This document shows, piece by piece, positions 1 through 9,051 of a stretch of 48,673 nt of DNA. The notes below the pieces were generated by a model. It was not told the origin of the DNA and searched no databases. It saw only the letters and a list, made by a program, of their open reading frames with translations. The first letter of the stretch is position 1. Each line of letters starts with the position of its first letter. The stretch comes from Turneriella sp. (GTDB lineage Bacteria; Spirochaetota; Leptospiria; Turneriellales; Turneriellaceae): assembly GCA_019186965.1 (NCBI GenBank), contig JABARV010000014.1, positions 95,674 through 144,346 on the forward strand, read 5' to 3'. The translations under genes were made by a program, and so were the position numbers.

Positions 1-127
1 GCCAAGGTGCCGAGCGCAGTCGAGGCCAAGGTGCCGAGCGCAGTCGAGGCCAAGGTGCCGAGCGCAGTCGAGGCCAAGGTGCCGAGCGCAGTCGAGGCCA
101 AGGTGCCGAGCGCAGTCGAGGCCAAGG
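1..127 (+). repeat. 24-bp tandem repeat array (5 full copies plus a partial copy)
   Basis: Five identical 24-bp units lie head to tail at 1-24, 25-48, 49-72, 73-96 and 97-120. A 7-base partial copy follows, and the array runs off the left edge. Each unit encodes the octapeptide AKVPSAVE in the frame that ends at the TAA at 160-162, so the array is probably coding. The core CGCAGTCGA resembles a widespread family of bacterial palindromic repeats and also occurs, inverted, in the element at 39897-39945. Confidence 0.95.
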
Positions 128-162
128 CCATAAATAAGCAAACAACGCCAAAGGGAGAATAA
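1..162 (+). CDS. C-terminal end of an upstream flagellar-operon protein (partial, repeat-rich)
   Basis: An open frame enters from the left edge, reads through the 24-bp tandem array as repeated AKVPSAVE, continues [13 protein letters not shown] and stops at TAA 160-162. That is four bases before the flgE start. The ribosome-binding stretch for flgE (AAGGGAG) lies in its last codons, so the two genes look translationally coupled. In spirochaetes the gene just before flgE is usually flgD (hook cap), with fliK nearby, so this may be the tail of FlgD or FliK. Nothing in the visible part identifies it. The repeat number may vary between strains, because identical in-frame 24-bp units change length easily without breaking the frame. 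Confidence 0.6.
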   Translation, partial: AKVPSAVEAKVPSAVEAKVPSAVEAKVPSAVEAKVPSAVEAKAINKQTTPKGE

Positions 163-166
163 AAAT

Positions 167-1561
167 ATGATGCGAACACTTTACGCCGGTGTATCCGGCC
201 TTAAAAACCACCAGGTACGGATGGATGTTATCGGGAACAATATCTCGAACGTAAACACAAACGGCTTTAAATCGGAACGTGTTACCTTCCAAGATATGAT
301 TTCACAACTTATGTCGGGGGCCTCCGAGCCGCGCCAAAATGTGGGTGGAGTAAACCCAAAACAAATCGGTTTGGGTTCAATGACTGCTTCTATCGACAAG
401 CTCATGCACCAAGGGGCATTCCAAACAACTTCAAAAAATACCGACCTTGCAATATCAGGAGAAGGTTTTTTCATTTTAGCAGACGGTAGCAAAAAGTTTT
501 ATACACGCAATGGTAATTTTGACGTTGATAAAGAAGGTTGGTTGGTGAATCCCGCAAATGGTATGCGTTTACAAGGATGGAATGCGACCAAGTCGGCAGA
601 TGGCAGAATGGGAGTAAATACCGCAGCAGATACAGAGAACTTGAAAATTCCCCTTTACCAAAAAGAGCCAGCGAAGGAAACAAGTTTTGTGCGCTTTAAA
701 AGTAACCTTAATTCTTCGGTTGAGGCAATCCCGCAAGGGGCGTCCGACGCAGACCGTGTAAAAATGATTATGGATCCCGATCCCGCAAAACGCCGTGGGC
801 ATATAACAAGCATCAACGTATTCGACGACCAAGGTGTTGAGCATACGTTAAAAATTTATATGTGGAAATCCGACACGAACAAATGGACAGCTTCTGTTGC
901 GATGCAAGGCGCAGAGCAGTTATCTGTTGATGTAGCGGGCTCAAACGGGCAAAACACACAGGTTGCAGGAAACACCCGGATGGTTTTTGGATTTTCTCCC
1001 GATGGAAGGTTAACCTCAGTATCCGACGGTGCAGATATGCGCAACCAAGACAACCTTAACGCAACGGTGAGTTTTCGCCTTGCGGGAAACCCTGCGGTTA
1101 AAAACATAGAACTTCGCCTTGGTGAAGCAGGCCAAGTCGACGGCATCACCCAGTTTTCCTCGGCGTTTACTACAAAAGCGGTTGAGCAAGACGGTTACAC
1201 CATGGGTTATATGCAAGCTTTTGAGATTAACGACACCGGTGTAATTACAGGGGTGTACTCCAATGGTGCAAAAAATACTTTAGGACAGGTTGCCCTTGCA
1301 AATTTTGCAAATCCAGAGGGGTTAACAAAATCGGGACAAAATAATTTTGTCGAATCGATAAACTCGGGAGCTGCGCTCGTGGGTACTTCGGGTATCCAAG
1401 GGTTGGGCGGTATTAACGCGGGCTTTTTGGAGATGTCGAACGTCGACTTAGCCGACCAATTTACCGACATGATTGTAACCCAACGTGGCTTCCAAGCAAA
1501 CTCACGCAGTATTACGACAGCAGACCAAATGCTCCAAGAATTGTTGGGCCTTAAACGCTAA
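167..1561 (+). CDS. flgE: Flagellar hook protein FlgE
   Basis: This 464-residue protein has the rod/hook/filament axial-protein layout. The N-terminal helix contains [26 protein letters not shown] (residues ~10-35), with the ANNIANVNTxGFK-like signature. The C-terminal block ends in [34 protein letters not shown]. The middle forms the hook D1/D2 domains. It builds the hook of the periplasmic flagellum after export by the flagellar type III apparatus. The start is the first of two ATGs, set by AAGGGAG 9 bases upstream. A strong hairpin follows the stop. The protein contains no cysteine at all. This is odd because the hook of Treponema denticola is known to be cross-linked through a cysteine-derived lysinoalanine bond. 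Identity as FlgE rather than another hook-like axial protein is quite sure from length and ends. Confidence 0.93.
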   Translation: MMRTLYAGVSGLKNHQVRMDVIGNNISNVNTNGFKSERVTFQDMISQLMSGASEPRQNVGGVNPKQIGLGSMTASIDKLMHQGAFQTTSKNTDLAISGEGFFILADGSKKFYTRNGNFDVDKEGWLVNPANGMRLQGWNATKSADGRMGVNTAADTENLKIPLYQKEPAKETSFVRFKSNLNSSVEAIPQGASDADRVKMIMDPDPAKRRGHITSINVFDDQGVEHTLKIYMWKSDTNKWTASVAMQGAEQLSVDVAGSNGQNTQVAGNTRMVFGFSPDGRLTSVSDGADMRNQDNLNATVSFRLAGNPAVKNIELRLGEAGQVDGITQFSSAFTTKAVEQDGYTMGYMQAFEINDTGVITGVYSNGAKNTLGQVALANFANPEGLTKSGQNNFVESINSGAALVGTSGIQGLGGINAGFLEMSNVDLADQFTDMIVTQRGFQANSRSITTADQMLQELLGLKR

Positions 1562-1564
1562 ATA

Positions 1565-1600
1565 AATTGACACTACGGATTTATATCTGTAGTGTCAATT
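1565..1600 (+). terminator. Strong hairpin after flgE
   Basis: A perfect 12-bp inverted repeat (1565-1576 with 1589-1600) extends by GAT/ATC and one G-T pair to a 16-bp stem closing on the loop TTAT at 1581-1584. It lies 4 bases after the flgE stop. No long T-run follows on the plus strand, so it is either a weak or factor-assisted terminator or an mRNA-stabilising structure. The next gene's -10-like GATAAT begins 4 bases after the stem. Confidence 0.6.
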
Positions 1601-1615
1601 GGTCGATAATACTCT

Positions 1616-2425
1616 ATGGCTAATTCGAGCTTTGTACCCAAAACTGTCTCTAGACTTAGTTCTAAAAAACTAGTCCGTCTACAAATTAACGCCCTTACAA
1701 AACAAGGGCGTAAAGATTTACGCGACGTAATTCTGGAGTTTTTTGAAAAGGAAAACCTCGATAAACAGCATGTTTTGCCAATCCACTACGCAATTGTAGA
1801 ACTTGTTTTTAACGCACTTAAAGCAAATGTAAAATTTGCCGCATTCCGCGAAGAGGTACGTAAAGAACTTGGCCGTTTTGAAAGCACCACTATTGATAAT
1901 TTGTTACAAATAGTAATCAGCGAACGCGCATTACGCGAGTTTGCTGCGACGCGCATATTGCCAAAGCTTTTGCGCGACCAAGTGCAAAAAATTTTCGACA
2001 TCGAAGAAAAGTACCGTGCAGGTATGTCGGAAAAGCTTAACGAGGCCCAAATTGAGTTGTTGATTAAGTTTCGTAATTTAATACGTTCTCTTAATGCAGA
2101 TGTCACGCTCACCATTAGTGCAAACTCTGAAGAAGTGCGTATTGTCGTTCTCAATACTGTGCCGATGCTGCAGCGTGATTTAGAGCGGATACACGATAGC
2201 CGCATGCGCCACGCAAAGCTCCACAAAGAAGGCCGCGGTGGAGAGTTTTTTAGCTACGAGAATATGGATACTACTGAATCGGCAGGGTTTGGGATTGCCA
2301 TGGTAGACCAAGGATTTTATAAGATGGGGATTGATCCTTTTGAGCACCTAAAAATTGACGCTAAAAACGCGGAAACCTTAGTTACTTTAGTTTATCCGCG
2401 TAGCGCACTATCAAAAACAGAGTAA
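1616..2425 (+). CDS. Histidine-kinase-like ATPase (HATPase) domain protein, function unknown
   Basis: This 269-residue soluble protein shows a GHKL ATPase pattern. An N-box-like helix IHYAIVELVFNALKANV (~residues 56-72) has E-x3-N spacing, and a G-box-like AGFGIAMVD sits near residue 225. The two are separated by a helical insert. There is no dimerisation/phosphoacceptor domain, receiver domain or membrane segment, so it is not a complete sensor kinase. It may act like an anti-sigma or partner-switch kinase, or as an ATP-binding partner of another kinase. The neighbouring flgE hints at motility or chemotaxis, but a hairpin separates the two. GATAAT at 1605-1610 ends 5 bases before the ATG and no ribosome-binding site is visible, which suggests a leaderless transcript. 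Confidence 0.6.
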   Translation: MANSSFVPKTVSRLSSKKLVRLQINALTKQGRKDLRDVILEFFEKENLDKQHVLPIHYAIVELVFNALKANVKFAAFREEVRKELGRFESTTIDNLLQIVISERALREFAATRILPKLLRDQVQKIFDIEEKYRAGMSEKLNEAQIELLIKFRNLIRSLNADVTLTISANSEEVRIVVLNTVPMLQRDLERIHDSRMRHAKLHKEGRGGEFFSYENMDTTESAGFGIAMVDQGFYKMGIDPFEHLKIDAKNAETLVTLVYPRSALSKTE

Positions 2426-2430
2426 CGGGA

Positions 2431-4089
2431 TTAATCTTCCCCTAGCGCCATCGCTTTTGCTTCTTTGGCTCCTTTGGAGTACGATAAACCAATAATTATA
2501 ATCCCCAGCGTTACGTATGCAGCAGCGATACTATAAGGGGTTGGCCCTGCGGCGTTGAGTGTAATTTTCCAAGGAAGGTACATATCGCCGTCAATTTTGA
2601 TGGAGTGCATGAGGCCAAAAAGCGATAAGAATGCACCCACAAAAAGGTATATAGCCGCTTTAAAAAATTGGTGGTCGATAAGTTTTGCCGTAAAAGCCCC
2701 CCAGACCATCGCTGTGACGATAAACCCGTTTCCTAACGCCACGATGGTAAACCACGAATCCTGGAATGCGCTTCCAAAAAAATCTAAAGAAGGTTTGAGT
2801 TTTGCTGCTGTTTCTATAGAAACCTGAGCTAAAGACGAGTACACTGTTTGTAGTTGAAGGACAAGACCCTGCATTTTAATTTTAGCTAAGTATGGCATTG
2901 CGGGTAAAATTGCCATCGCAACCGCCATTGCATGCCGCTTTGGGGTGGCGTGGAACGATTGTTCGACAATATCGATTCCCACAAAAATAAGGATGGGCGC
3001 CAACGCAGATTGAGGAAGTAGTTGCGCTAGAAAACTAATAAAACCCAAAACTCCACCCAAGCCAATAAATAACCCTGTTGCGAGGGTATACCCTGCACGG
3101 CCCCCCATTGCTTTATAAGCGGGATGCCCAATGTACGGTGTCGATTGGGCGACACCACCTGTTATTCCCGCCGCTAAAGTTGCAACAGCTTCGGTTAAAA
3201 GAACGCTACTTGTGCGGAAGGAATCCCCCGCAAGGCGTGCGCTTGCAGTGACGTTGATACCGCCTATGACGGTAAGTAGTGCAAAGGGGATCGCCACGGG
3301 TAAATACGCAAGAGCTTCTTTAAAGCCTCCCATAAATTCGAGAGTTGGTACAGGGAACGCAACGATAAATTTAAGTGAAATCTCCGGTCGATGCACTAAA
3401 TTTAACGCAGATAAAATATAGAAAATTACGGTTCCAGCAACGACAGAAAGAAAAACGCTTGGGACGCTAAAAGGCAAACGAACCTTTGCAACCAATGCGT
3501 AGATGATGATGCCCAAAGCAACCATACCCGCAACAGGGGTTCCAAAAACATGCTCTAAAGGTAAAAGGCCTAAAAGGGCGATACCCACACCCGCCAAAGA
3601 ACCTAAAAGCCCCGCTGTAGGGATAAGTTTCTCTACAAGATTTCCAAAAAAAGAAAGAACGAATTTAACAACGCCAATAATGATAAGCGTTGCCATCCCT
3701 ACTTTCCACGCGAGCATCCCTGCGGCGTGTGCATCCATGCCGGAATTTTTGGCGGCAATAAACGCTGGACCAATAACGGCAAACGCGATACCAATAGTCG
3801 AAGGAGAATCTAATCCCAAAGGCATCGCTGTGACGTTTGGGTTTTGTGTCCGTTTTGCTAAACGGAAAGCCATTGCTGTATAAATGAGGTCCCCCACCAA
3901 AACGCCAAACGCGGTTCCGGGAAACATTTTTCCATACACAAGGTCGGAAGGAAACCCAAACACAAGGATTAAAATTTGCGCAAGAAAAACAAGGTTTGTA
4001 ACGTTGTCGAGCATGAGACCAAAAAAAGCGTTTAAGTCGCCAATCCCAATCCAACGGTAACGAAATTCGGATGCTGTAGTAGTTGCCAT
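2431..4089 (-). CDS. NCS2/AzgA-like purine-type permease
   Basis: This is a multi-pass inner-membrane protein of about 552 residues. It contains FRYRWIGIGDLNAFFGLMLDN near the N-terminus, TAMPLGLDSPSTIGIAF in an early helix, and a GGINVTASARLAGDSF segment followed by GGVAQSTPYIGHPAYKAMGGRAGY. These are typical of the nucleobase:cation symporter-2 (xanthine/uracil/adenine) superfamily. Such proteins import purines or related compounds by proton symport, but the substrate cannot be read from sequence. The frame stays open to a GTG at 4170. I prefer the ATG at 4089 because a promoter (TTGACC at 4122-4117, 16-bp spacer, CATACT at 4100-4095) ends 5 bases before it, and the extra 27 residues look like upstream sequence. 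It converges with the HATPase gene (5-bp gap) and diverges from the lipoprotein gene at 4224. Confidence 0.8.
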   Translation of the reverse strand: MATTTASEFRYRWIGIGDLNAFFGLMLDNVTNLVFLAQILILVFGFPSDLVYGKMFPGTAFGVLVGDLIYTAMAFRLAKRTQNPNVTAMPLGLDSPSTIGIAFAVIGPAFIAAKNSGMDAHAAGMLAWKVGMATLIIIGVVKFVLSFFGNLVEKLIPTAGLLGSLAGVGIALLGLLPLEHVFGTPVAGMVALGIIIYALVAKVRLPFSVPSVFLSVVAGTVIFYILSALNLVHRPEISLKFIVAFPVPTLEFMGGFKEALAYLPVAIPFALLTVIGGINVTASARLAGDSFRTSSVLLTEAVATLAAGITGGVAQSTPYIGHPAYKAMGGRAGYTLATGLFIGLGGVLGFISFLAQLLPQSALAPILIFVGIDIVEQSFHATPKRHAMAVAMAILPAMPYLAKIKMQGLVLQLQTVYSSLAQVSIETAAKLKPSLDFFGSAFQDSWFTIVALGNGFIVTAMVWGAFTAKLIDHQFFKAAIYLFVGAFLSLFGLMHSIKIDGDMYLPWKITLNAAGPTPYSIAAAYVTLGIIIIGLSYSKGAKEAKAMALGED

Positions 4090-4094
4090 GTGGT

Positions 4095-4122
4095 AGTATG
4101 TTAAGCCTAAAACGTGGGTCAA
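4095..4122 (-). promoter_or_regulatory. Sigma70-like promoter of the permease gene
   Basis: On the minus strand TTGACC (4122-4117) and CATACT (4100-4095) are spaced 16 bp apart, and 5 bases separate the -10 from the ATG at 4089. Transcription would begin at about the start codon. Confidence 0.5.
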
Positions 4123-4223
4123 CAAAATTAGTGTATCGGCAAACTTTATGGTTGGTGCACGGATAAACACCCTGCTAAAACCAAAAACTCTTGCCGTTTT
4201 CGAGGAATTTACGAGAAAGCCCC

Positions 4224-4847
4224 ATGTGCCAAAAAATGGAAAGCTCTAGGCAAAGTTTATACCACGCTTTAGCGTACGCAGCGGTGGTGCTATTTATAAC
4301 TTTTTTTTCCCTTGCGTGCTCGAGTACAACAAAGCGCCTTGATGTAGATAAAGATATGCTCGCCGATTCGGGTGAACTAACACGGCAGGAGCTTGAAAAT
4401 GCGGCGGATAATCTTGCGAAAAAAGTAGCAACACACTTTACGGCACACAAACCTAAAGAAGGGATTTTTGTCGCCTTTTTACCTACAAAAAACGATACGT
4501 CGGATCAACTACCAGTTCAAGTTTTTGATAACCGGTTGGTCGACGGCTTGTTAGGGGCGAAAATCTATACTGTGCGTGTCGAAGATCGTAGCAAAGCCCT
4601 CTCTGAGATTGCTTTTGCACAGACAGGCGCTACAGCAAACGGACTTTCAGCAGGTAACATGAAAAGCCCGAATTTTTTTATCCAAGCCGATATTACAGAA
4701 AATATTTTCCGTAGCGGTGGCGATAGAATTGTAGAGCAAACGCTAAATTTTGAACTACGTTCGGTTGAAACACAGGTTGTTGTGTTTAGCGACCGTGTTG
4801 TTTATCGTAAGAAGCCGCGCAACCAACAGCGTGGGTTAACTTGGTGA
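4224..4847 (+). CDS. LpoB-like lipoprotein
   Basis: The start MCQKMESS... is followed by a hydrophobic stretch and a lipobox ending FSLAC, so the mature protein is a lipoprotein. The C-terminal domain has the LpoB/COG3417-type pattern. It begins FVAFLPTKNDTSDQLPVQVF, then an RVEDRSKALSEIAFAQTG block, a PNFFIQADI strand and a final strand pair ending VVVFSDRVVYRKK. In enterobacteria LpoB is an outer-membrane lipoprotein that activates the peptidoglycan synthase PBP1b. The spirochaete role is inferred only. The frame is open back to a TTG at 4191, but the signal peptide begins naturally at 4224 (or 4236). Its stop overlaps the next lipoprotein's GTG start, and this pairing of an LpoB-like protein with a TPR-like lipoprotein supports a shared role at the cell envelope. 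Confidence 0.72.
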   Translation: MCQKMESSRQSLYHALAYAAVVLFITFFSLACSSTTKRLDVDKDMLADSGELTRQELENAADNLAKKVATHFTAHKPKEGIFVAFLPTKNDTSDQLPVQVFDNRLVDGLLGAKIYTVRVEDRSKALSEIAFAQTGATANGLSAGNMKSPNFFIQADITENIFRSGGDRIVEQTLNFELRSVETQVVVFSDRVVYRKKPRNQQRGLTW

Positions 4848-6250
4848 AAAAAGCAGCGTACTTTTTTTGCACTTTTTTATTTTGTTTTTCCATTATAGCT
4901 TGTGCTGGTTCGTACGCCAAAAAAATACGCGCAATTGAAGAAGCGTTTTACATAGGCGACATTGACACGGCTGTACAACAGATAACACCAATTGCGCAAG
5001 ACGCTACTAGTCGTGACCGTTTGTTGTATTATATGGAAGCGGGGATTATTTACCGTGAAAAAGGCGACCTAAAAACAAGTAATGAAATTTTACTACGTGC
5101 GGCGCAAATGGCGGATGAAATCCAAACGAGCGTAACCGATTCCACAAAGGCATTTTTTTTAGGCGATCCAGAAAAAGAATTTCAAGGCGAGAATTTTGAA
5201 CGTGCGTTGATACGCTACTATTTAGCGCTTAACCAAGCGATGCTTGGCGAACTTGTGGAGGCAAAGCGTACATTACGAAAACTCGATGCAGACCTTAAAG
5301 ATATGAAGTACGACGATGCCCCTTACAAGCAAATTCTCGTCGCACGTTATTTGGATGCGTTAATTTCAGAAGAGTTGGGTGAATTTAACGATGCGCGTGT
5401 TCAGTATAAAAACTTGGAAAATTTTGGCGTCGATAGAACATGGCTTGCGCGTGAACGCTATATCCTTGCAGAAAAATCACACGATGCAAAAGATAAAAAG
5501 GCGTATAGTTTTGCAAAACCTAAACCTATAGATTTCCCCAATGCAGAGGGTGTTTCTAAAACAGGCGAGTTGGTATTGTTTTGTGAAACGGGAAAGGCTG
5601 CCGTTAAAGCAAGTCGGGGCAAGCTCATGAACGACCAAGAGTTTGTGCTGGCGTTACGCGCTGCTATCGAAATAGCGATTATAAGCGAAGGTAAAGCGCT
5701 TTCGGCGGCGAGCGTTATAGCGATGCTGGGGACAGCGGAAAATCCTATCGCTGAGTTTAAAGAACGCGAAACACTACCTGTACCCAATTTTTTTGTAAAT
5801 GGTGTTTCGCTTTCCCCTCTTTTGACACTCACTAATTTTGATACAATGGCGCAAAAAAATTACAACGACAATTATTCGTCGTATATCAACAAAAACGTTG
5901 CGAGTTTGGCGACAAAAATTGTTTTAGGCGTTGTTGCCGCGCAGGCGCTTTCAAATTCGTTATCCAACAATAGTAAAAACGACTTAGTCGGAGTTCTCGG
6001 TTCGTTTGCTATAGGGGTGGGAACAGGCGCAGCAATTGCAGCAACAATTAAACCCGATTTGCGTAGTTGGCACACCCTCCCAGTGGAATTTGCAGTGCTT
6101 CGTGTTAAACTTCCTGTGGGAAAATACCAACTTCGGCCTGATCTCCCTTTGGAAAATTTAGTTAGCTATGGTAGCGATACAGAAGAAGTTGTAATCTCTG
6201 AAGGAAAAAAAACGGTTGTGTCGCTGCGTCTTTTTAAACGCGGATTATAA
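4844..6250 (+). CDS. TPR-like lipoprotein (COG3014-type)
   Basis: The GTG start at 4844 overlaps the TGA of the LpoB-like gene (GTGA). The frame also has a TTG one codon earlier. A signal peptide with lipobox SIIACAG makes it a lipoprotein of about 468 residues. Residues ~25-200 are helical repeats resembling TPRs (AFYIGDIDTAVQQI, GIIYREKGDLKTSNEILLRAA, YYLALNQAMLGELVEAKRTLRKL). The C-terminal half has a glycine/alanine-rich hydrophobic segment (GVLGSFAIGVGTGAAIAATI) and an immunoglobulin-like end. It resembles proteins of unknown function that often sit beside LpoB-like lipoproteins. It may be a partner or scaffold in envelope assembly. It converges with mvaB, overlapping by 6 bp. Confidence 0.65.
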   Translation: MKKAAYFFCTFLFCFSIIACAGSYAKKIRAIEEAFYIGDIDTAVQQITPIAQDATSRDRLLYYMEAGIIYREKGDLKTSNEILLRAAQMADEIQTSVTDSTKAFFLGDPEKEFQGENFERALIRYYLALNQAMLGELVEAKRTLRKLDADLKDMKYDDAPYKQILVARYLDALISEELGEFNDARVQYKNLENFGVDRTWLARERYILAEKSHDAKDKKAYSFAKPKPIDFPNAEGVSKTGELVLFCETGKAAVKASRGKLMNDQEFVLALRAAIEIAIISEGKALSAASVIAMLGTAENPIAEFKERETLPVPNFFVNGVSLSPLLTLTNFDTMAQKNYNDNYSSYINKNVASLATKIVLGVVAAQALSNSLSNNSKNDLVGVLGSFAIGVGTGAAIAATIKPDLRSWHTLPVEFAVLRVKLPVGKYQLRPDLPLENLVSYGSDTEEVVISEGKKTVVSLRLFKRGL

Positions 6251-7090
6251 AACGCCGGTTATAGTATTTTCTAAAGGTAGGTGTATACTGTGCGGTATAT
6301 TTAACGCTTCGGCAAGCGCCACCACTTTTTCGGTAGAAATATTCCCTTTAGCGCCAGGGGAAAAAGGACAGCCGCCGATACCGCCAGCGGAAGAATCGAA
6401 GCGCCGAAAATTTGCTTCGAGCGCGTAACGTACGTTAGCTTCGGCTCTTTGGTATGTATCGTGGAAGTGCCACCAAATTTTTTCATGCCATGGTTTCAAA
6501 AATCCACTTTGGATAAGTTGGGTTAGTTGTACCAAAGAGGCTTTTCCTGTGGTGTCGCCCAAAGAAATTTCGTCGGCATCGGCAAATAAAGAGGCGAAAC
6601 GCGGTAAATCAGCCTCTGGATTTTTGGTGCCTTCGTATGCACAATCAAATACCGTCGAAATATAAAGCCGAATACGCATGCCGTGCCCGCGTGCACTTTG
6701 GATTAAATGTGCAATGTCGTTAATTGATTCGCTAACGCTACGGTTAATGTTTTTTTTGTTAAATGTTTCCGATGTCGCAGTAAAGAGTGCAACGTATGTA
6801 CATCCAATTTCTTTTGCACGGGTAAGTCCTTTTTCGTTGGGAACAAGAAGAGAGAAGTTTTCTTGGTTTGCAGGATGTTTTTGCAAAAGTTTTGTATAGA
6901 CCGCATCGGAATCGGCCATTGTGGGTACCAAACGGGGATTAACGATGGAGCCAACTTCTATTTTTGTGAGGCCGTGCGAAAGAAGGTTTTCAATAAAGCG
7001 AACACGTTCATCAACGGTTAAAATTTTGGACGCGCTTTGGAGGCCGTCGCGTGGTGCAACTTCGCAAATTTCGAGTGGGTATTGGCTCAT
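6245..7090 (-). CDS. mvaB: Hydroxymethylglutaryl-CoA lyase
   Basis: This 281-residue TIM-barrel enzyme of the DRE-TIM metallolyase family cleaves HMG-CoA to acetoacetate and acetyl-CoA in leucine breakdown. The N-terminal EVAPRDGLQS carries the catalytic Arg-Asp, GDTTG lies on a later strand, WHFHDTYQRA supplies the metal-binding His-x-His, and SSAGGIGGCPFSPGAKGN matches the family's cysteine active-site signature. Length is close to the ~300-residue norm. The start ATG overlaps the stop of the MBL-fold hydrolase gene by 4 bases, so the two are co-translated. No other leucine-pathway gene is in the window. The call is secure; the physiological pathway is inferred. Confidence 0.93.
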   Translation of the reverse strand: MSQYPLEICEVAPRDGLQSASKILTVDERVRFIENLLSHGLTKIEVGSIVNPRLVPTMADSDAVYTKLLQKHPANQENFSLLVPNEKGLTRAKEIGCTYVALFTATSETFNKKNINRSVSESINDIAHLIQSARGHGMRIRLYISTVFDCAYEGTKNPEADLPRFASLFADADEISLGDTTGKASLVQLTQLIQSGFLKPWHEKIWWHFHDTYQRAEANVRYALEANFRRFDSSAGGIGGCPFSPGAKGNISTEKVVALAEALNIPHSIHLPLENTITGVL

Positions 7091-8031
7091 GCCTGTGCCT
7101 TTTTACGCGCCCGCAAGGCAGCAAAAGCAATACCTTGCGAATTCAAATCGATATCCATATCGAGTATAGTTTTTCCATTAGCGTCAAGCGTAATTCCACG
7201 TGCGTTTAGTTCGTGCGCAAAATACTTCTCAATTTTTTCGCGTGCAAAAGAATTCGCCGCTTTATCGTCCATAGTGCTTTTATAGATAGCGTTAAAAGTA
7301 TTTTCAATTTCATCAAGTGCCGCGCTTAACATTTTGCGTCCCAGCGGTATATCGTGCCATGCGCCAAAATGTGTTGGGTAAGCGACTTCTGCACCCGAGT
7401 TTAAAATTTTATCGTAGCTTATCCGTGCTTCGTGCGCGTCGAAATCTGTGGGCGAAGTTGAAGGAAAAAGAAACGGTGTTTTGCCATGCTGTAGCAAAGG
7501 GTATGCAATACCGAACGAATCGCCTGTAAAAATACTTTTAGAAGTTTTGTCGTTAATTACAAAGTGGTGGTTCGCATGCCCCCGCGTATAAATAAATTCA
7601 AGCTTACGGTTACCAAAGTTTAACACCTCTCCATCTGCCGGAATAACTATACGTTTTTCATCCACAGGCACGATATCCCCGTAAAGCGCTTTAAAATTTT
7701 CTTCACCGTAGACAGCCTGGGCGCTTTTCACTAAACGCGAAGGATCGATTAGGTGTGGCGCTGCACGGGGGTGCGCAACAACTACGGCGTTAGGGCATTT
7801 TTGTGCCAAAAGCCCCGTACCTCCCGCATGGTCAAGGTGTACGTGCGTTATAATAATGTGTGAAACATTTTCAGGAGTGTATCCGCAGTTTTTAAGTGCC
7901 TCTAAAAGGTACGGCACAGCATAGTTCGTGTTATTATCAATAAAACATGCCGTGTCGCCCGAGCGAAGTAGGTATGCAGCAGCTACTTTAGGCTGAACAT
8001 AGTGGCAGTCGACGGTGACAATGTCTTGCAT
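7087..8031 (-). CDS. MBL-fold metallo-hydrolase
   Basis: This 314-residue cytoplasmic protein has a full metallo-beta-lactamase metal site: THVHLDHAGG (HxHxDH, ~residues 63-70), a later VVAHPRAAPHL, FTGDSFG with the bridging Asp, and a C-terminal YPTHFGAWHD histidine. It therefore probably binds two metal ions and hydrolyses a thioester, lactone or similar bond. It overlaps mvaB by 4 bases, so it may act on an acyl-CoA or ketone-related intermediate in the same pathway, but that is inference from position only. No clear ribosome-binding site precedes the ATG. Confidence 0.85.
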   Translation of the reverse strand: MQDIVTVDCHYVQPKVAAAYLLRSGDTACFIDNNTNYAVPYLLEALKNCGYTPENVSHIIITHVHLDHAGGTGLLAQKCPNAVVVAHPRAAPHLIDPSRLVKSAQAVYGEENFKALYGDIVPVDEKRIVIPADGEVLNFGNRKLEFIYTRGHANHHFVINDKTSKSIFTGDSFGIAYPLLQHGKTPFLFPSTSPTDFDAHEARISYDKILNSGAEVAYPTHFGAWHDIPLGRKMLSAALDEIENTFNAIYKSTMDDKAANSFAREKIEKYFAHELNARGITLDANGKTILDMDIDLNSQGIAFAALRARKKAQA

Positions 8032-8102
8032 GCGCCAGAGAAGGTAGTTGCGGCAGAGGGTAAAACACTATGCGTGGTAGCCAATAAAAAAGTGTAATTT
8101 TT

Positions 8103-8960
8103 TTACAGGTTTTCGCTGCTAGTGTCGCTCGAAGAAAGAGTAAACACAGCTTGTTCGCCGGTACTGTAGTCTTCGAAAATATTGTCTTCGGTTTCGGCAA
8201 TTTGTACATCACCTTTAACGACTTCTATACTAAATTTTGGATTTCCCACGGGAAGTAGTGCTCCTGATTCTTTAAAACGCAAATGGATATCGTTGTTGAC
8301 GCCTTGCGCAATTTTTACCTTTGCTTTGAATGGGCCGTTTGAAACGACAAGCGATGTTTTGCCTTTGTATTTTAATTTGAAATCAGCCTCGTTGCCGTCG
8401 AAGGTGACTACAGGGCGAAAGATGTCGCCGTTTGATGCTTTAACAATACGCAACCTTGATCCTTTTGATAGAGTAAATTCGCCAATTTTTTTGCGCTTGC
8501 GCATAACGTTGAGAGATATAGCAGATTCTTTTGCGCGGATTTCGTTATTGAGGGCGCTTTTACCGCGCTCGTCTTCAATTCGGATTGAGTCGTCAGCGAC
8601 ATAACTAATGAGGGTGAGGCCTGCACCGATTGCGACTACAAAAAGAGCAGCGCGAGCCATAACAACCATTGTTTTTTGCGCCGCAGTACGTCCATAGGTG
8701 AGGATTTTTTGCTGCGTAGCTTTGTTTGCAGACCTGTCGGTTATGGGTTTTAGCGACGCAATGGTGTCTTTGTTGGCGTGTTGAAATTTTTGGATTTGCT
8801 CAACATTCGCATAGTTTGTAGGCAAAAATTCCTTAGCGCTGTTTATATAGCGGTGCGTGGTTATTGCAAAAATCTTTTCAGCAAGGGATAAAGTAGTATC
8901 TTTTGCGCTATGCATCTTTTTACTTATTTTTTGGGAGGCTTTTTTGTCTTTTGTTCCCAT
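8103..8960 (-). CDS. FecR-like single-pass membrane protein, possible partner of the upstream sigma factor
   Basis: This 285-residue protein has a long basic cytoplasmic N-terminus (~110 residues) and one membrane segment, AALFVVAIGAGLTLISYVA. It then has a beta-rich outer region (GEFTLSKGSRLRIVKASNGDIFRPVVTF ... GEQAVFTL) that resembles FecR/LysM-type sensing domains. It lies directly downstream of an ECF-like sigma factor on the same strand, an arrangement that often marks a sigma factor with its anti-sigma or regulator. It has its own ribosome-binding site (GAGGG, 6 bases before the ATG). The FecR assignment is by layout rather than a clear motif and is tentative. Confidence 0.55.
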   Translation of the reverse strand: MGTKDKKASQKISKKMHSAKDTTLSLAEKIFAITTHRYINSAKEFLPTNYANVEQIQKFQHANKDTIASLKPITDRSANKATQQKILTYGRTAAQKTMVVMARAALFVVAIGAGLTLISYVADDSIRIEDERGKSALNNEIRAKESAISLNVMRKRKKIGEFTLSKGSRLRIVKASNGDIFRPVVTFDGNEADFKLKYKGKTSLVVSNGPFKAKVKIAQGVNNDIHLRFKESGALLPVGNPKFSIEVVKGDVQIAETEDNIFEDYSTGEQAVFTLSSSDTSSENL

Positions 8961-9051
8961 AATTTCCCTCTTATAATATATACGTAAATATCGGCATATC
9001 CGGACTAAAAATATCCCTCGGTATATCTCGCTTTAAAATTATGTCCCATAA

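Noticed and set aside
1..127. CRISPR array
   Set aside because: Units are contiguous with no spacers and stay in one reading frame, so it is a simple tandem repeat.
3131..3883. Open frames opposite the permease gene
   Set aside because: They lie antisense to a well-supported membrane protein and show no domains or start signals.
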